Below, in pieces: positions 1 to 9,585 of a stretch of DNA of 64,000 bases; the first letter of the stretch is position 1; every line of letters begins with the position of its first letter. This stretch comes from Pseudohongiella acticola (lineage in GTDB: Bacteria; Pseudomonadota; Gammaproteobacteria; Pseudomonadales; Pseudohongiellaceae). The position numbers and the translations under genes were made by a program. Location of the stretch: the NCBI RefSeq assembly GCF_001758195.1, contig NZ_MASR01000003.1:186001-250000 (forward strand). Reading direction: 5' to 3'. The notes under the pieces were generated by a model, which worked only from the letters and a program-made list of their open reading frames with translations, was not told where the DNA came from and did no database searches.

Positions 1-2
1 GC

Positions 3-71
3 CTCTTGTCTCAGGAGCTGACACGCGCTCCGGATCGACAACTGCAGTCCCTGCTGTCTGACAATGTTTAG
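3..71 (+). CDS. 3' end of an unidentified gene (partial)
   Basis: An open frame enters from the left edge and ends at a TAG at 69-71, giving 22 codons that end in LLSDNV. It is followed by A/T-rich DNA and a bidirectional terminator, and it converges on rpsI. That layout suits the end of a real gene, but too little is visible to name it. Confidence 0.35.
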   Translation, partial: LLSQELTRAPDRQLQSLLSDNV

Positions 72-204
72 TACTGGCTGAAAGGCGCAAACCGGCAAAC
101 GGGCAGAATGGTAGTCAATTTTACGATTTTTTTCAAGCGCACGATCACTATCATTGCACTTAAGCGCCTGAATCAAAAAGGAATTTATTTTTTAAATAAA
201 AACA

Positions 205-240
205 AAAAAAGCGCCTGCCTCTCGGCAACAGCGCTTTTTT
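205..240. terminator. Bidirectional intrinsic terminator
   Basis: AAAAAAGCGC at 205-214 pairs with GCGCTTTTTT at 231-240, and TGCC (216-219) pairs with GGCA (224-227) inside. The A-run and T-run flank the stem, so it can end transcription on both strands. It serves rpsI on the minus strand and the gene entering from the left on the plus strand. Confidence 0.85.
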
Positions 241-282
241 GCGAATCAAGGGCTGATGTGACCGGGATAACACCCGGACCAA

Positions 283-675
283 TCAACGCTTGGAGTACTG
301 AGGACGCTTACGAGCTTTACGCAGACCAACCTTCTTACGCTCAACCTCACGGGCATCACGGGTCACAAAGCCAGCTTTACGCAACGGCGACCGCAGCTCT
401 TCGTCATACGCGATCAGAGCACGGGTCAGACCGTGGCGAATAGCACCTGCCTGACCAAAACTACCGCCACCTTTCACAGTGACCTTGATGTCGAACTTGC
501 CTGACATTTCCAGCAACTCAAGCGGCTGCTGGACAATCATGCGGGCAACTTCACGACCGAAAAAACCGTCGAGTGTGCGCTGGTTGACCGAAATGTTGCC
601 ACTGCCTTTGGTGATGAACACGCGAGCAGTCGCTGTTTTACGTCGGCCAGTGCCGTAGTATTGAGTTGTTGACAT
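283..675 (-). CDS. rpsI: 30S ribosomal protein S9
   Basis: 130-residue S9 protein of the small ribosomal subunit, whose basic C-terminal tail reaches toward the P-site tRNA. The N-terminus reads [15 protein letters not shown], and the glycine-rich middle ([15 protein letters not shown]) and the terminal RKRPQYSKR are the family hallmarks. Length matches the bacterial norm of about 130. It lies directly downstream of rplM on the minus strand with a 37-base gap, the usual rplM-rpsI operon, and ends at the bidirectional terminator at 205-240. Confidence 0.99.
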   Translation of the reverse strand: MSTTQYYGTGRRKTATARVFITKGSGNISVNQRTLDGFFGREVARMIVQQPLELLEMSGKFDIKVTVKGGGSFGQAGAIRHGLTRALIAYDEELRSPLRKAGFVTRDAREVERKKVGLRKARKRPQYSKR

Positions 676-712
676 AGGAATTCAGTGAGCCTCGTAAATC
701 CTTTGTAAATTC

Positions 713-1141
713 TTACAGTTGCAGTGCCTGCGGCTGTTGGGCCGCGTGAGGATGCTCAGTACCAGCATAAACCTTGAGCTTCTTGAACATCGCTCGACCC
801 AGTGGTGTGCGCGGCAGCATGCCTTTCACAGCCAGCTTGAGCACGCGCTCCGGAGAGCGGTCGATCAGTTTTTCAAAGCTGAAAGTCTTCAGACCGCCCG
901 GGTATCCCGAGTGGCTGTAATACATCTTGTCTTTTGCTTTCTTGCCGGTTACCCGGACCTTCTCAGCATTTACCACAACAATAAAGTCACCGGTATCCAC
1001 GTGAGGCGTGTACTCAGGTTTGTGTTTTCCACGCAGGCGGCTTGCGATTTCAGTTGCCATACGCCCAAGCGTTTGGCCTTCTGCATCAACGAGCAGCCAG
1101 TTATGTTCTACATTCTGTGGTTTTGCACTAAAAGTCTTCAT
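713..1141 (-). CDS. rplM: 50S ribosomal protein L13
   Basis: 142-residue L13 protein of the large ribosomal subunit, an early assembly protein. Recognised by the N-terminal MKTFSAKPQ, the [18 protein letters not shown] segment, [18 protein letters not shown] and [19 protein letters not shown]. It is the first gene of the rplM-rpsI operon and has a good sigma-70 type promoter upstream at 1181-1209. Length is exactly that of most proteobacterial L13 proteins. Confidence 0.99.
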   Translation of the reverse strand: MKTFSAKPQNVEHNWLLVDAEGQTLGRMATEIASRLRGKHKPEYTPHVDTGDFIVVVNAEKVRVTGKKAKDKMYYSHSGYPGGLKTFSFEKLIDRSPERVLKLAVKGMLPRTPLGRAMFKKLKVYAGTEHPHAAQQPQALQL

Positions 1142-1180
1142 GTAACGTCACCGAACGGGCATTATCTTCAGGGAGCGCGA

Positions 1181-1209
1181 ATACTACCGAAGCGCCTGTC
1201 ATTATTCAA
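1181..1209 (-). promoter_or_regulatory. Sigma-70-like promoter of rplM-rpsI
   Basis: On the minus strand TTGAAT (1209-1204) and TAGTAT (1186-1181) are separated by exactly 17 bases and lie about 40 bases upstream of the rplM start. No other good -35/-10 pair is evident in the gap. Predicted from sequence only. Confidence 0.55.
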
Positions 1210-1239
1210 GCATTTTATGGATAGAAAGTATTAAATTGA

Positions 1240-2367
1240 TCACGGGCGGTGTTCGCGGGCCAGATAATCTTCTGACTGCATCTCCAGCAGTCGACTGCGG
1301 GTGCGCTCAAACACAAACGCCAAACCCTGCCCGATGTATAAATCAGGCAGTGGCACAGCGGCGGACAAAATCAATTTCACGTGGCGATCATACAGCTCAT
1401 CGACCAGACTGACAAATCGGCGTGCGACATCATCCTGCGCCGAATCCATCTGGGGCACGTTTCCCAGCACCACAGCATGGTACACCTTGGCCAGCTCTAT
1501 GTAGTCGTAAGCACTACGAGCACCATCACAAAGCTCATCAAAATCAAACCAGACCACGTCATCAGCTACCTGCCTGACTGGCAGCGATCGGCCCAGCACA
1601 CCGATTTCACCGCCAATCTGGGCATCGGCATGTTCCGGCGCCAGCCGGGTGAACGCCGACTGCAGCGATTGTTCAGCCTCGGCACCCAGCGGCGAGAAGT
1701 AAAGACAGGCCTGCTTTAATGCCCGCAGGCGATAGTCAGTTCCGCCTTCCAGCTCAACAATCTCGGTATGCTTGTGCAACAGGGCGATTGCCGGTAGAAA
1801 GCGTTCGCGCTGCAGACCATTGGCATACAGCCCGTCCGGATGGATGTTGGAGGTTGCAATCAGCACCACCCCCGCTTCCAGTAAATGCTCCAGCAATCGA
1901 CCCAGTATCATGGCATCGCCGATATCAGAGACAAAAAACTCATCAAAACACAATACCCGCGCACTGTCAGCGATATCAGCAGCCACCTGCTCCAGAGGAT
2001 TTTTCTGACCCTTGAGTGCGGTCAGGCGGCCATGCACCATCTGCATGAAACGGTGAAAGTGGGTCCGGTGTTTGTTCTCTAAAGGCAGACATTCATAAAA
2101 CGTATCCATGATGTAGGTTTTGCCGCGTCCGACACCGCCATGGAAATAAAGGCCTTTAACCAGCGGCGGCGTTGTTCCGCCAAACAGCCCTCCCCAGCCT
2201 GCCGGTGACAGCAGCCGGCTCAGGGCCGAACCTTTGCCGGCTCTCCGATCTGCCGCCAGCACATCATCATAGACGCGCTGCACATGGACAAAGGCCTGCG
2301 CCTGTGCCGCATCGGGCTGCAGCACACCACGGGCAAGGTCATCCTGATATCGTTGTATGGGGGTCAT
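1240..2367 (-). CDS. zapE: Cell division protein ZapE (AFG1-like ATPase)
   Basis: 375-residue AFG1/ZapE P-loop ATPase. In E. coli ZapE associates with the divisome and destabilises FtsZ polymers; related mitochondrial proteins help protein quality control. The Walker A motif GGVGRGKT is at residues 77-84 and Walker B LCFDEFFV is near 139-146. The N-terminus MTPIQRYQDDLA is typical. It is transcribed divergently from the YhcB/ZapG-like gene at 2590 and sits next to rplM-rpsI, as in Pseudomonas and enterics. Length agrees with the family (about 365-375). Confidence 0.95.
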   Translation of the reverse strand: MTPIQRYQDDLARGVLQPDAAQAQAFVHVQRVYDDVLAADRRAGKGSALSRLLSPAGWGGLFGGTTPPLVKGLYFHGGVGRGKTYIMDTFYECLPLENKHRTHFHRFMQMVHGRLTALKGQKNPLEQVAADIADSARVLCFDEFFVSDIGDAMILGRLLEHLLEAGVVLIATSNIHPDGLYANGLQRERFLPAIALLHKHTEIVELEGGTDYRLRALKQACLYFSPLGAEAEQSLQSAFTRLAPEHADAQIGGEIGVLGRSLPVRQVADDVVWFDFDELCDGARSAYDYIELAKVYHAVVLGNVPQMDSAQDDVARRFVSLVDELYDRHVKLILSAAVPLPDLYIGQGLAFVFERTRSRLLEMQSEDYLAREHRP

Positions 2368-2589
2368 TGTCGCAACACCGGCGTGTGTTCAAAGCCCCGC
2401 ATTCTAGCCTCCTTTAAGGGGCCGGAGGAAGCGGGACACATACCCGCGCCGGCTGCGCTCAGTGCCCGACGATGTTATCGCTACACCCGTCATTCAACAC
2501 GAGAGCGACATCATGCTAGAATAGCGTCAGGCCATCCGGTCGTATTCGCGTTATACTTGCGCCTATTCAAGCGAAGGAAGAGTTTTAAT

Positions 2590-3072
2590 ATGTTGTGGTT
2601 AACCGGTATCGTTTGCCTGGCTGTCGGCCTGGTAGCGGGTTTGCTTATTGCCAAGCGAATCAGCGGCAGCAATCCTGCCAAAGTCTCCGAGCTGGAGGCA
2701 CGGGTGCAGGAATTGCAGCGTCATCACGCTCAGTATCGAGAGAATGTCAGTGAGCATTTTAATACCACGGCAGAACTGGTGCAGCACATGACCGAGAGCT
2801 ACCGCGATGTCTATCAGCACCTGGCAGGCGGCGCACAGGATCTTTGTACAGGCGATGTCGCCAGCAAACTACTGCCCGCAACGGAACAATCAATGTTCTA
2901 CCATGTGGACGATGACGAGCTCGAAGCGCCCAAAGATTACGCCCCCAAAAAAGCTCCTGGTCAATCTGGCGCGCTGGCGGAAAACTTTGGTCTGGACGCG
3001 AGCAACAGTCCGGATAAGGACACGAGTGCAGACAAAAACAGAGACCACAAGCAGGCCGTCAACGAAGACTGA
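2590..3072 (+). CDS. zapG: YhcB/ZapG-like inner membrane coiled-coil protein (DUF1043)
   Basis: 160-residue protein with one N-terminal membrane helix (about residues 3-22, [17 protein letters not shown]). A coiled coil follows, containing the DUF1043 signature around [19 protein letters not shown] and [13 protein letters not shown]. The C-terminal third is acidic and low-complexity. In E. coli YhcB/ZapG is linked to division and envelope synthesis. The start chosen is the ATG at 2590 because the membrane helix begins there; the longer frame upstream has no family similarity. It shares a divergent intergenic region with zapE, consistent with a common division role. Confidence 0.85.
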   Translation: MLWLTGIVCLAVGLVAGLLIAKRISGSNPAKVSELEARVQELQRHHAQYRENVSEHFNTTAELVQHMTESYRDVYQHLAGGAQDLCTGDVASKLLPATEQSMFYHVDDDELEAPKDYAPKKAPGQSGALAENFGLDASNSPDKDTSADKNRDHKQAVNED

Positions 3073-3098
3073 CTCACCCCGAACCCTTTAGAACCTCC

Positions 3099-3130
3099 GC
3101 AGCACCGTTAAGACGGCTGTGCTGCAGCAC
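3099..3130. repeat. Nested inverted repeats upstream of cysD
   Basis: GCAGCAC at 3099-3105 can pair with GTGCTGC at 3119-3125. The second arm also forms a perfect 12-base palindrome GTGCTGCAGCAC (3119-3130) with a third arm. The elements lie 16 bases before the cysD ATG. They could be a weak terminator of the preceding gene (no T-run is present) or mutually exclusive leader hairpins. Confidence 0.5.
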
Positions 3131-3146
3131 CCGGTACACAAACATC

Positions 3147-4055
3147 ATGGCTGATTACAACCTGACACACCTGAAACAACTGGAAGCAGAAAGCATACAC
3201 ATCATCAGAGAGGTCGCGGCGGAGTTCAGCAACCCGGTCATGCTGTACTCGATTGGCAAGGACTCGTCAGTGATGCTGCACCTGGCGCTGAAAGCATTCT
3301 ATCCTGGCCGATTGCCCTTTCCATTGATGCATGTCGACACCACCTGGAAATTCCGCGAAATGATCGAATTCCGCGACACCCAGATGGAAAAGCTGGGTCT
3401 GGACCTGATTGTGCATATCAATCAGGAAGGTGTTGATGCTGGCATTGGCCCCTTCACACACGGTAGCGAGAAACATACCGACGTGATGAAAACACAGGCC
3501 CTGCGACAGGCACTGGACAAACACAAATTTGATGCCGCTTTTGGCGGCGGTCGCCGTGATGAGGAGAAATCCCGAGCCAAGGAGCGCGTATTTTCCTTCC
3601 GCGATAAGAATCATCGCTGGGATCCGAAAAATCAGCGCCCGGAACTGTGGAACATCTACAACGGCAAGGTCAATCGCGGCGAAAGCATCCGCGTGTTTCC
3701 GCTCTCCAACTGGACCGAGCTGGATATCTGGCAGTATATCTACCTGAACAATATCGACATCTCACCGCTGTATTTTGCTAAAGAACGTCCGGTGGTCAAC
3801 ATGGATGGCATTGACATCATGGTCGACGACGACCGCATGCCGATTCCACCCGGCACCGATATCCAGCACAAGATGGTGCGCTTCCGCACACTGGGCTGCT
3901 ACCCACTGACCGGCGCGGTGGAGTCCACTGCGACCACGCTGCCTGACATTATTCAGGAAATGCTGCTGACCACCAGCTCCGAACGCCAGGGACGACTGAT
4001 CGATTCGGATCAGGCCGGCTCCATGGAAGAAAAGAAACGCAAAGGGTACTTCTGA
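3147..4055 (+). CDS. cysD: Sulfate adenylyltransferase subunit 2
   Basis: 302-residue catalytic subunit of ATP sulfurylase, which makes adenosine 5'-phosphosulfate from sulfate and ATP in assimilatory sulfate reduction. The PP-loop SIGKDSS is at residues 35-41. [16 protein letters not shown] and the C-terminal end EKKRKGYF are family hallmarks. Full length. It is separated from cysNC by a single base, so the two subunits are translated from one message. Confidence 0.98.
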   Translation: MADYNLTHLKQLEAESIHIIREVAAEFSNPVMLYSIGKDSSVMLHLALKAFYPGRLPFPLMHVDTTWKFREMIEFRDTQMEKLGLDLIVHINQEGVDAGIGPFTHGSEKHTDVMKTQALRQALDKHKFDAAFGGGRRDEEKSRAKERVFSFRDKNHRWDPKNQRPELWNIYNGKVNRGESIRVFPLSNWTELDIWQYIYLNNIDISPLYFAKERPVVNMDGIDIMVDDDRMPIPPGTDIQHKMVRFRTLGCYPLTGAVESTATTLPDIIQEMLLTTSSERQGRLIDSDQAGSMEEKKRKGYF

Positions 4056-4056
4056 C

Positions 4057-5970
4057 ATGTCACACCAATCAGAGCTTATCAGCACCGATATTACCGCCTA
4101 CCTGGCACAACATGAACGCAAGGAAATGCTGCGACTGCTCACCTGCGGCAGCGTTGACGATGGCAAGAGCACCCTGATCGGACGTCTGCTGCACGACTCC
4201 AAAATGATTTATGAGGATCAACTCGCCGCGATCACAGCCGACAGCGTCAAATCCGGCACCACCGGCGGCAAACTTGATCTGGCGCTGCTGGTTGACGGCC
4301 TGCAGGCAGAGCGCGAACAGGGCATCACCATTGATGTGGCATATCGTTATTTTTCAACGGCAAAGCGCAAATTCATCATTGCCGACACCCCCGGTCATGA
4401 GCAATACACACGCAACATGGCCACCGGAGCCTCAACCTGCGATCTGGCAATCATCCTGATAGATGCCCGCCACGGCGTACAGGTGCAGACCCGTCGTCAC
4501 AGTTTTATCACCTCGCTGCTGGGCATCCGGCATATCGTTGTTGCCATCAACAAGATGGATTTGATGGAATACAGCGAAGATGTGTTCAGCAAAATCAAGG
4601 CGGACTACCTCAAGTTCAGCGAAAAGCTGCGCGATGCTGAGTTCCACTTTATTCCGATGTCCGCACTCGACGGCGACAACGTGGTCAACCCCAGCGACAA
4701 CATGGCGTGGTATGACGGCCCGACCCTGATGTCGTTGCTGGAAAATGTACAGATTGCGGAAGACCGAAACTACGACGATTTCCGTTATCCCGTGCAGTAT
4801 GTCAATCGACCCAACCTCAATTTCCGTGGCTTCTGCGGCACGGTTGCGTCCGGTGTTGTGCGCAAGGGCGATGAAATCATGGTACTGCCTTCGCGCAAGA
4901 AGAGCCGTATCAAATCCATTGTGACCTTTGACGAAGAGCTGGAGCTGGCCCATGCAGAAATGGCCATCACTCTGACGCTGGAAGATGAAATCGACGTCAG
5001 CCGCGGCGACCTGATTGCGCACCGCGACAACCTGCCCACAATCACTGAAGAGTTTGATGCGACAGTGGTGTGGATGATTGATGCCGCCATGCTACCAGGC
5101 AAGCTTTATGATTTTAAACTGGGCAGCAAAACCGTCAGCGGCCGTGTCAATACGGTGAAATACCAGATTGATGTCAACACGCTGGAAGAGAAACCCGCAC
5201 CCGGCCTTGAGCTCAATGAAATCGGTTTGTGTGAAATCAGCGTCGATCAGCCTGTGTGCATCGACAGTTATGAAAAGAATCGAAGCACCGGCGCATTTAT
5301 TGTCGTCGATCGCCTGACCAACGTCACCGTCGGTGCCGGCATGATAAATCTGGAAAGTGCCGCCGCCCGCCGCCGCAAGGCCCGCAGCAGTGCCACCCAT
5401 GTCACGCGCGAAGAGCGAGCAGCACGTTACGGCCAGACGCCAGCGACCATCATGTTCATTGGCGTGTCCGGTGCCGGCAAGTCCACATTGGCACACGGTC
5501 TGGAACGACGCCTGTTCGACCTGGGCCGGGTCAGCACGGTGCTCGATGGTAAGGCCATGCGTCTGGGCATCAGCAAGGACCTGCCCCACGATGCCTTGGG
5601 CCGGGCAGAGAATCTGCGCCGCAGTGCCCATATTGCCCGCTTCCTGAATGATTCGGGCATGATCTGCTGCGCGGCATTTGTCGCACCCAATCCGGATTCT
5701 CGCGAGCACGCCGTCAGTGTGATAGGCAAAGACAATTGCCACATCATCTATCTGAACCCGCCCATTGCAACCTGTCAGCAACGCGACCCCAGTGGTATCT
5801 ATGCGGCCGCAGAATCGACCGGCTCGGCCGATATACCGGGCATATCGTTCCCTTATGCACCACCGGAGAAGGTGGATCTGGAGCTGGATACCGAAAGCCT
5901 GTCAGTTGAAGACTGCCTGGACAAGGTTGTGGCCCTGATGCAGGACAAAGGCATCATCAAGGGCAGCTAA
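4057..5970 (+). CDS. cysNC: Bifunctional sulfate adenylyltransferase subunit 1 / APS kinase
   Basis: 637-residue fusion. The N-terminal half is the CysN GTPase, with G1 GSVDDGKS (31-38), DTPGHEQY and NKMD; it drives sulfate adenylylation by CysD. The C-terminal part (from about residue 455) is APS kinase, with P-loop GVSGAGKS at 469-476 and [11 protein letters not shown] further on, producing PAPS. The fusion is known from Pseudomonas and others, whereas E. coli has separate cysN and cysC. It follows cysD by one base. The product is cytosolic and forms a complex with CysD. Confidence 0.97.
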   Translation: MSHQSELISTDITAYLAQHERKEMLRLLTCGSVDDGKSTLIGRLLHDSKMIYEDQLAAITADSVKSGTTGGKLDLALLVDGLQAEREQGITIDVAYRYFSTAKRKFIIADTPGHEQYTRNMATGASTCDLAIILIDARHGVQVQTRRHSFITSLLGIRHIVVAINKMDLMEYSEDVFSKIKADYLKFSEKLRDAEFHFIPMSALDGDNVVNPSDNMAWYDGPTLMSLLENVQIAEDRNYDDFRYPVQYVNRPNLNFRGFCGTVASGVVRKGDEIMVLPSRKKSRIKSIVTFDEELELAHAEMAITLTLEDEIDVSRGDLIAHRDNLPTITEEFDATVVWMIDAAMLPGKLYDFKLGSKTVSGRVNTVKYQIDVNTLEEKPAPGLELNEIGLCEISVDQPVCIDSYEKNRSTGAFIVVDRLTNVTVGAGMINLESAAARRRKARSSATHVTREERAARYGQTPATIMFIGVSGAGKSTLAHGLERRLFDLGRVSTVLDGKAMRLGISKDLPHDALGRAENLRRSAHIARFLNDSGMICCAAFVAPNPDSREHAVSVIGKDNCHIIYLNPPIATCQQRDPSGIYAAAESTGSADIPGISFPYAPPEKVDLELDTESLSVEDCLDKVVALMQDKGIIKGS

Positions 5971-6000
5971 ACGCTTTCTTGCTCCGACAAACGCAGCAGC

Positions 6001-6048
6001 AAAGCGCATGAGAGAGCGAGAAAGCGCATGAGAGAGCGAGAAAGCGCA
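6001..6048. repeat. 20-bp direct tandem repeat (2.4 copies)
   Basis: The unit AAAGCGCATGAGAGAGCGAG occurs exactly at 6001-6020 and 6021-6040, and eight further bases match at 6041-6048. It fills the space between the convergent cysNC and Nif3-like genes. No terminator-like stem is obvious in it. Confidence 0.9.
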
Positions 6049-6055
6049 AAAAGAG

Positions 6056-6817
6056 TCACACCGGGTTATCGATATCGATAAACTGATGCTGCAGATCAAA
6101 ACGCTGGGCAATCAACTTGCCCAGCGCCTGCACACCATACCGCTCAGTGGCGTGATGACCGGCGGCAAAATAATGAATGCCGTGCTCACGCGCACTGTGA
6201 ACTGTCGGTTCGGATATCTCGCCTGACACATAGGCATCGGCACCCGCAGCCACCGCTTTTTCGATATAACCCTGCGCCGCACCCGTACACCAGGCCACTC
6301 TGGTAATGGGCGCATCAGTGCCCGCAATATGCAGCGGTTTGCGATGCAGACGGTCCGTCAACAATGCGGCAAAATCAGCCCCCGAGACAGGCTCCGGCAG
6401 TTGCGCCACCAGGCCCATATCATGGTTATTCTGTCGTGACAGGGCATCCCCCGGGGACAACCCGAGCAGCTTTGCCAGCTGCACATTGTTGCCCAGCTCC
6501 GGATGCGCATCCAGAGGCAGATGATAAGCAATCAGGCTGATGTCGTGCGCCATCAGCGTTTTAATCCGCTGACGTTTGATGCCGGTCAGCGCCGCGTCTT
6601 CGCCACGCCAAAAATAGCCGTGATGCACCAGAATCGCATCAGCCTGCTGCTCGATGGCAGCATCTATTAACGCCTGGCACGCGGTGACGCCGGTGACCAG
6701 GCGCTCAACTCTGTCCCGACCCTGAACCTGCAATCCGTTAGGACAATAGTCCTTGAACTGTTCCGGCCTCAGCTCACGCGTAAGCGCCGCCATCAACTCA
6801 TCCAATCCGACAGTCAT
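6056..6817 (-). CDS. Nif3-like dinuclear metal center protein (YbgI family)
   Basis: 253-residue Nif3/YbgI family protein. Family structures show a toroidal hexamer with a two-metal site. The function is unsettled; it is often labelled GTP cyclohydrolase I type 2 homologue. Metal-ligand segments visible are VHHGYFW near residue 64 and GHHATERYG near the C-terminus. NGLQVQG and SGEISEPTVHSARE are also characteristic. Length is typical. The gene diverges from the AlgW-type protease, the same neighbourhood as in Pseudomonas. Confidence 0.92.
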   Translation of the reverse strand: MTVGLDELMAALTRELRPEQFKDYCPNGLQVQGRDRVERLVTGVTACQALIDAAIEQQADAILVHHGYFWRGEDAALTGIKRQRIKTLMAHDISLIAYHLPLDAHPELGNNVQLAKLLGLSPGDALSRQNNHDMGLVAQLPEPVSGADFAALLTDRLHRKPLHIAGTDAPITRVAWCTGAAQGYIEKAVAAGADAYVSGEISEPTVHSAREHGIHYFAAGHHATERYGVQALGKLIAQRFDLQHQFIDIDNPV

Positions 6818-6859
6818 ACCGATTTACCTTCACATAAGTCACAATAGTTCGCATAATGC

Positions 6860-6899
6860 CTGAGTAAAAAGCAGGTGCAAGAAAACGCACCTGACTCAG
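6860..6899. repeat. Long interrupted hairpin in nif3/algW intergenic region
   Basis: CTGAGT (6860-6865) and ACTCAG (6894-6899) enclose CAGGTGC (6872-6878) and GCACCTG (6887-6893). This makes a 13-bp stem with a six-base bulge and an eight-base loop. It lies between two divergent genes, 61 bases before the algW ATG, so it may be an operator or leader structure rather than a terminator. No T-run follows on either strand. Confidence 0.65.
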
Positions 6900-6960
6900 T
6901 TGTGATCGAGTATCAAAGAAGTCGACGATTATAGCAATTCACCTGAACGACAGCGGCCCT

Positions 6961-8184
6961 ATGAAGAAATTTCTGCAGTTTATAAGTTGGCCAATCATGA
7001 CCGGTGTACTACTCGCGGTTGTACTACTGCAGTACCAGCAGCTAGAGGACCTGTCCGGACAGATCACCCAGGCACCGCGAGACACTGCGCAGGCGCCGAC
7101 AAATGCGGTGGCGCCCGCCGCTGCCGCTGCCCGCTCCTATGCTGACGCGGTCGAGCGCGCAGCGCAATCTGTGGTCAGCATTCACTCAACCATTCGCGAA
7201 CAGATAGAGCTGCCTCCCGCCGACGAGTTGCCTTCTGCATTCCGGGAACTGCTGCAAACAATTCCCTCCGAGCGCCTCTGGGACAGCCTGGGCTCCGGCG
7301 TTGCCATCACCGATGAAGGCCATATTCTGACCGCACTTCACGTAATTGAAGGCGCTGAAGATATTGAAGTCCATTTCACGGATACCCAGGGCAACAGCGT
7401 AAACGCACGAGCACAATTAATCGGATCCGACACCAGTACCGATCTGGCGCTGTTGAAAGTCGAAAGCACGGCGTTGCCGCCTCCCGTGCCCATCGGCAGT
7501 TCGGATGGCATACGTGTCGGCGATTCAGCTCTGACTATTGGCTATCCGCGCCGCGATCTGATGAACCAGAAATCAGTGTCACTCGGCATTGTCAGTGCGC
7601 TTGGTATTCCCCGGGACGGGCTGCCCATTGTGCAATATATACAGACTGACGCAGCCATGAATTATGGCAATTCGGGCGGCGCGCTGATTAATGCCGAAGG
7701 CGCATTGATCGGAATTAATTCCTTTATCTATTCCGAGTCAGGTGGCTCAGACGGCATCGGATTTGCTGTACCCATTAACAAGGCTATGATCATTGTTGAG
7801 CAACTGATTCAGCATGGCGTTGTCACGCCGGGTTACCTTGGCGTCATCACAGGTGAATTGTTAACCGAAGAGACAAGTCGCACTTTTTTTGGCAACCCTG
7901 ATATCGAGGGACTATTAATCGAACAGGTTGACGACGGCAGCCCGGCCGAACAGGCCGGCATCCAGGCCGGTGATGTCATGGTAGCAATCGACGGCAGTGC
8001 CATCAGCAGCGTCATCGGCGCCATTGAACAGATTAACAGGAAAGCGCCCGGTCAGTTTGTTGAGTTGACCATTTTTCGCACCGGCGAGTATCAGACTATT
8101 TCGGTGACACTGGGCACCGGTACTGCCCAGTACCGCACCCAGTTCAATGACAATGCCCGCATTCCCGAAAATGGACTGGACTGA
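6961..8184 (+). CDS. algW: AlgW/DegS-type periplasmic serine protease
   Basis: 407-residue membrane-anchored HtrA-family protease. One N-terminal helix (about residues 8-24) is followed by an Ala/Pro-rich linker, a trypsin-like domain and one PDZ domain (from about 275). The catalytic triad appears as H127 (TALHVIEG), D161 (TDLALLK) and S238 (GNSGGAL). A single PDZ and a membrane anchor fit AlgW/DegS, which starts cleavage of the anti-sigma factor of the RpoE/AlgU envelope-stress pathway when unfolded porins bind the PDZ. It is slightly longer than usual because of an extended N-terminal linker. Gene order beside the his genes matches Pseudomonas algW. Confidence 0.93.
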   Translation: MKKFLQFISWPIMTGVLLAVVLLQYQQLEDLSGQITQAPRDTAQAPTNAVAPAAAAARSYADAVERAAQSVVSIHSTIREQIELPPADELPSAFRELLQTIPSERLWDSLGSGVAITDEGHILTALHVIEGAEDIEVHFTDTQGNSVNARAQLIGSDTSTDLALLKVESTALPPPVPIGSSDGIRVGDSALTIGYPRRDLMNQKSVSLGIVSALGIPRDGLPIVQYIQTDAAMNYGNSGGALINAEGALIGINSFIYSESGGSDGIGFAVPINKAMIIVEQLIQHGVVTPGYLGVITGELLTEETSRTFFGNPDIEGLLIEQVDDGSPAEQAGIQAGDVMVAIDGSAISSVIGAIEQINRKAPGQFVELTIFRTGEYQTISVTLGTGTAQYRTQFNDNARIPENGLD

Positions 8185-8218
8185 AAAGGCGGCGCTGACG
8201 CGCCACCATCACGCAACG

Positions 8219-9547
8219 TTATTTGCGACCGGGAATTCGCCATGCCGCTGACAGGGCATGCGCCTGCAGGTGCTCGTTCTGCGCAAGCGTTTCTGCCACC
8301 GGCGCCAATCTCGCCGCACCGGCCGGCGAACAATTAATAATCGAACTGCGTTTTTGAAAGTCGTACACACCCAGCGGTGAAAAGAATCGTGCCGTACCGG
8401 ATGTAGGCAACACATGGCAAGGCCCGGCACAATAATCACCCAGCGCTTCAGGCGTGTGACGCCCCAGAAATATTGCTCCGGCGTGCCGCACTTTTTCCAG
8501 CCACAATTCAGGCTCTGCCACGGATAACTCAAGGTGCTCCGGCGCAATCTGATTGCTGATGCGCATGGCTGCATCCAGATCCGGCGCAAAAATCAGGGCG
8601 CCACGATTTTGCAGTGAACTACGAATGATGTCACGCCGCTCCATGGTCGGAAGCAGGCGATCAATGCTGGCGGCCACCTGATCCAGAAACTCTTTGTCGG
8701 TGCTTATCAGAAGCGATTGTGCCTGTTCGTCATGCTCTGCCTGTGAAAACAGATCCATGGCAATCCAGTCGGGATCGGTTTTGCCATCGCAGACAACCGT
8801 AAGCTCTGATGGCCCGGCAATCATGTCGATGCCGACTTCGCCAAACACCTGTTTTTTCGCAGCAGTTACATAAACATTGCCCGGTCCAACAATCTTGTCT
8901 ACACGGGGAATGGTATCCGTACCAAAAGCCAGCGCGGCAATTGCCTGGGCACCACCAATGGTAAACAGACGATCAACACCGGCAATCGCTGCTGCAGCAA
9001 AAATGAGCCGCCCGGCACCACCCGCATCGTCGCCGTAGTGTGTTGGCACCACTGCGATGACTTCATCAACGCCTGCCACTTTGGCCGGAATGGCGTTCAT
9101 CAACATGGAAGACGGATAGTTGGCTTTACCACCGGGCACGTAAATACCAACGCGCTCCAGCGCGACCACATACTGGCCGTAAACCGAGCCATCATCTTCT
9201 TCATATTGCCACGATGGCTGTTTCTGGTGTTCATGATAGTGACGAATGCGCTCGGCTGCCGTATGCAGCGCGTCCGCCAGCGAGGCATCCAGACTGTCCA
9301 GCGAGGCCTGCATCTGAGCCTTGCTCACTTCCAGCTCACTGACCAGGCTACCGGTAAAACGATCAAAACGACGACTGTAATCCACCACGGCGTCATCGCC
9401 ACGGCTGCGCACATCGTGCAGGATGTCGGCGACAATCTTGCTGGTTTGCGGATCCTCAATCATGCGCCGATCCAGCAATGCATCGAGTGCCTCGCTAAAA
9501 TCAGCCTGTTCTGTGCTCAGTCTTGTCATTACTACATTGTCAGTCAT
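8219..9547 (-). CDS. hisD: Histidinol dehydrogenase
   Basis: 442-residue enzyme for the last two oxidations of histidine synthesis (histidinol to histidine, NAD-dependent, zinc). The segments [50 protein letters not shown] and APEHLEL carry the metal and catalytic residues. I place the start at the ATG at 9547 because GAGG lies six bases upstream. A TTG at 9589 that overlaps the hisG stop would add 14 residues. It is the last gene of the mlaC-ibaG-murA-hisG-hisD run. hisC, which follows hisD in Pseudomonas, is absent here. Confidence 0.96.
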   Translation of the reverse strand: MTDNVVMTRLSTEQADFSEALDALLDRRMIEDPQTSKIVADILHDVRSRGDDAVVDYSRRFDRFTGSLVSELEVSKAQMQASLDSLDASLADALHTAAERIRHYHEHQKQPSWQYEEDDGSVYGQYVVALERVGIYVPGGKANYPSSMLMNAIPAKVAGVDEVIAVVPTHYGDDAGGAGRLIFAAAAIAGVDRLFTIGGAQAIAALAFGTDTIPRVDKIVGPGNVYVTAAKKQVFGEVGIDMIAGPSELTVVCDGKTDPDWIAMDLFSQAEHDEQAQSLLISTDKEFLDQVAASIDRLLPTMERRDIIRSSLQNRGALIFAPDLDAAMRISNQIAPEHLELSVAEPELWLEKVRHAGAIFLGRHTPEALGDYCAGPCHVLPTSGTARFFSPLGVYDFQKRSSIINCSPAGAARLAPVAETLAQNEHLQAHALSAAWRIPGRK

Positions 9548-9585
9548 ATCCAGCCTCGTTGCAGTTTTGTCGCCTGGAAGCGCGA

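Noticed and set aside
108-443. Plus-strand open frame of 111 codons at the left end
   Set aside because: It runs through the terminator and antisense to rpsI, with no ribosome binding site and no family likeness.
3147-5970. Many long minus-strand frames opposite cysD-cysNC
   Set aside because: They are antisense shadows of high-GC coding sequence; the plus-strand proteins are unambiguous.
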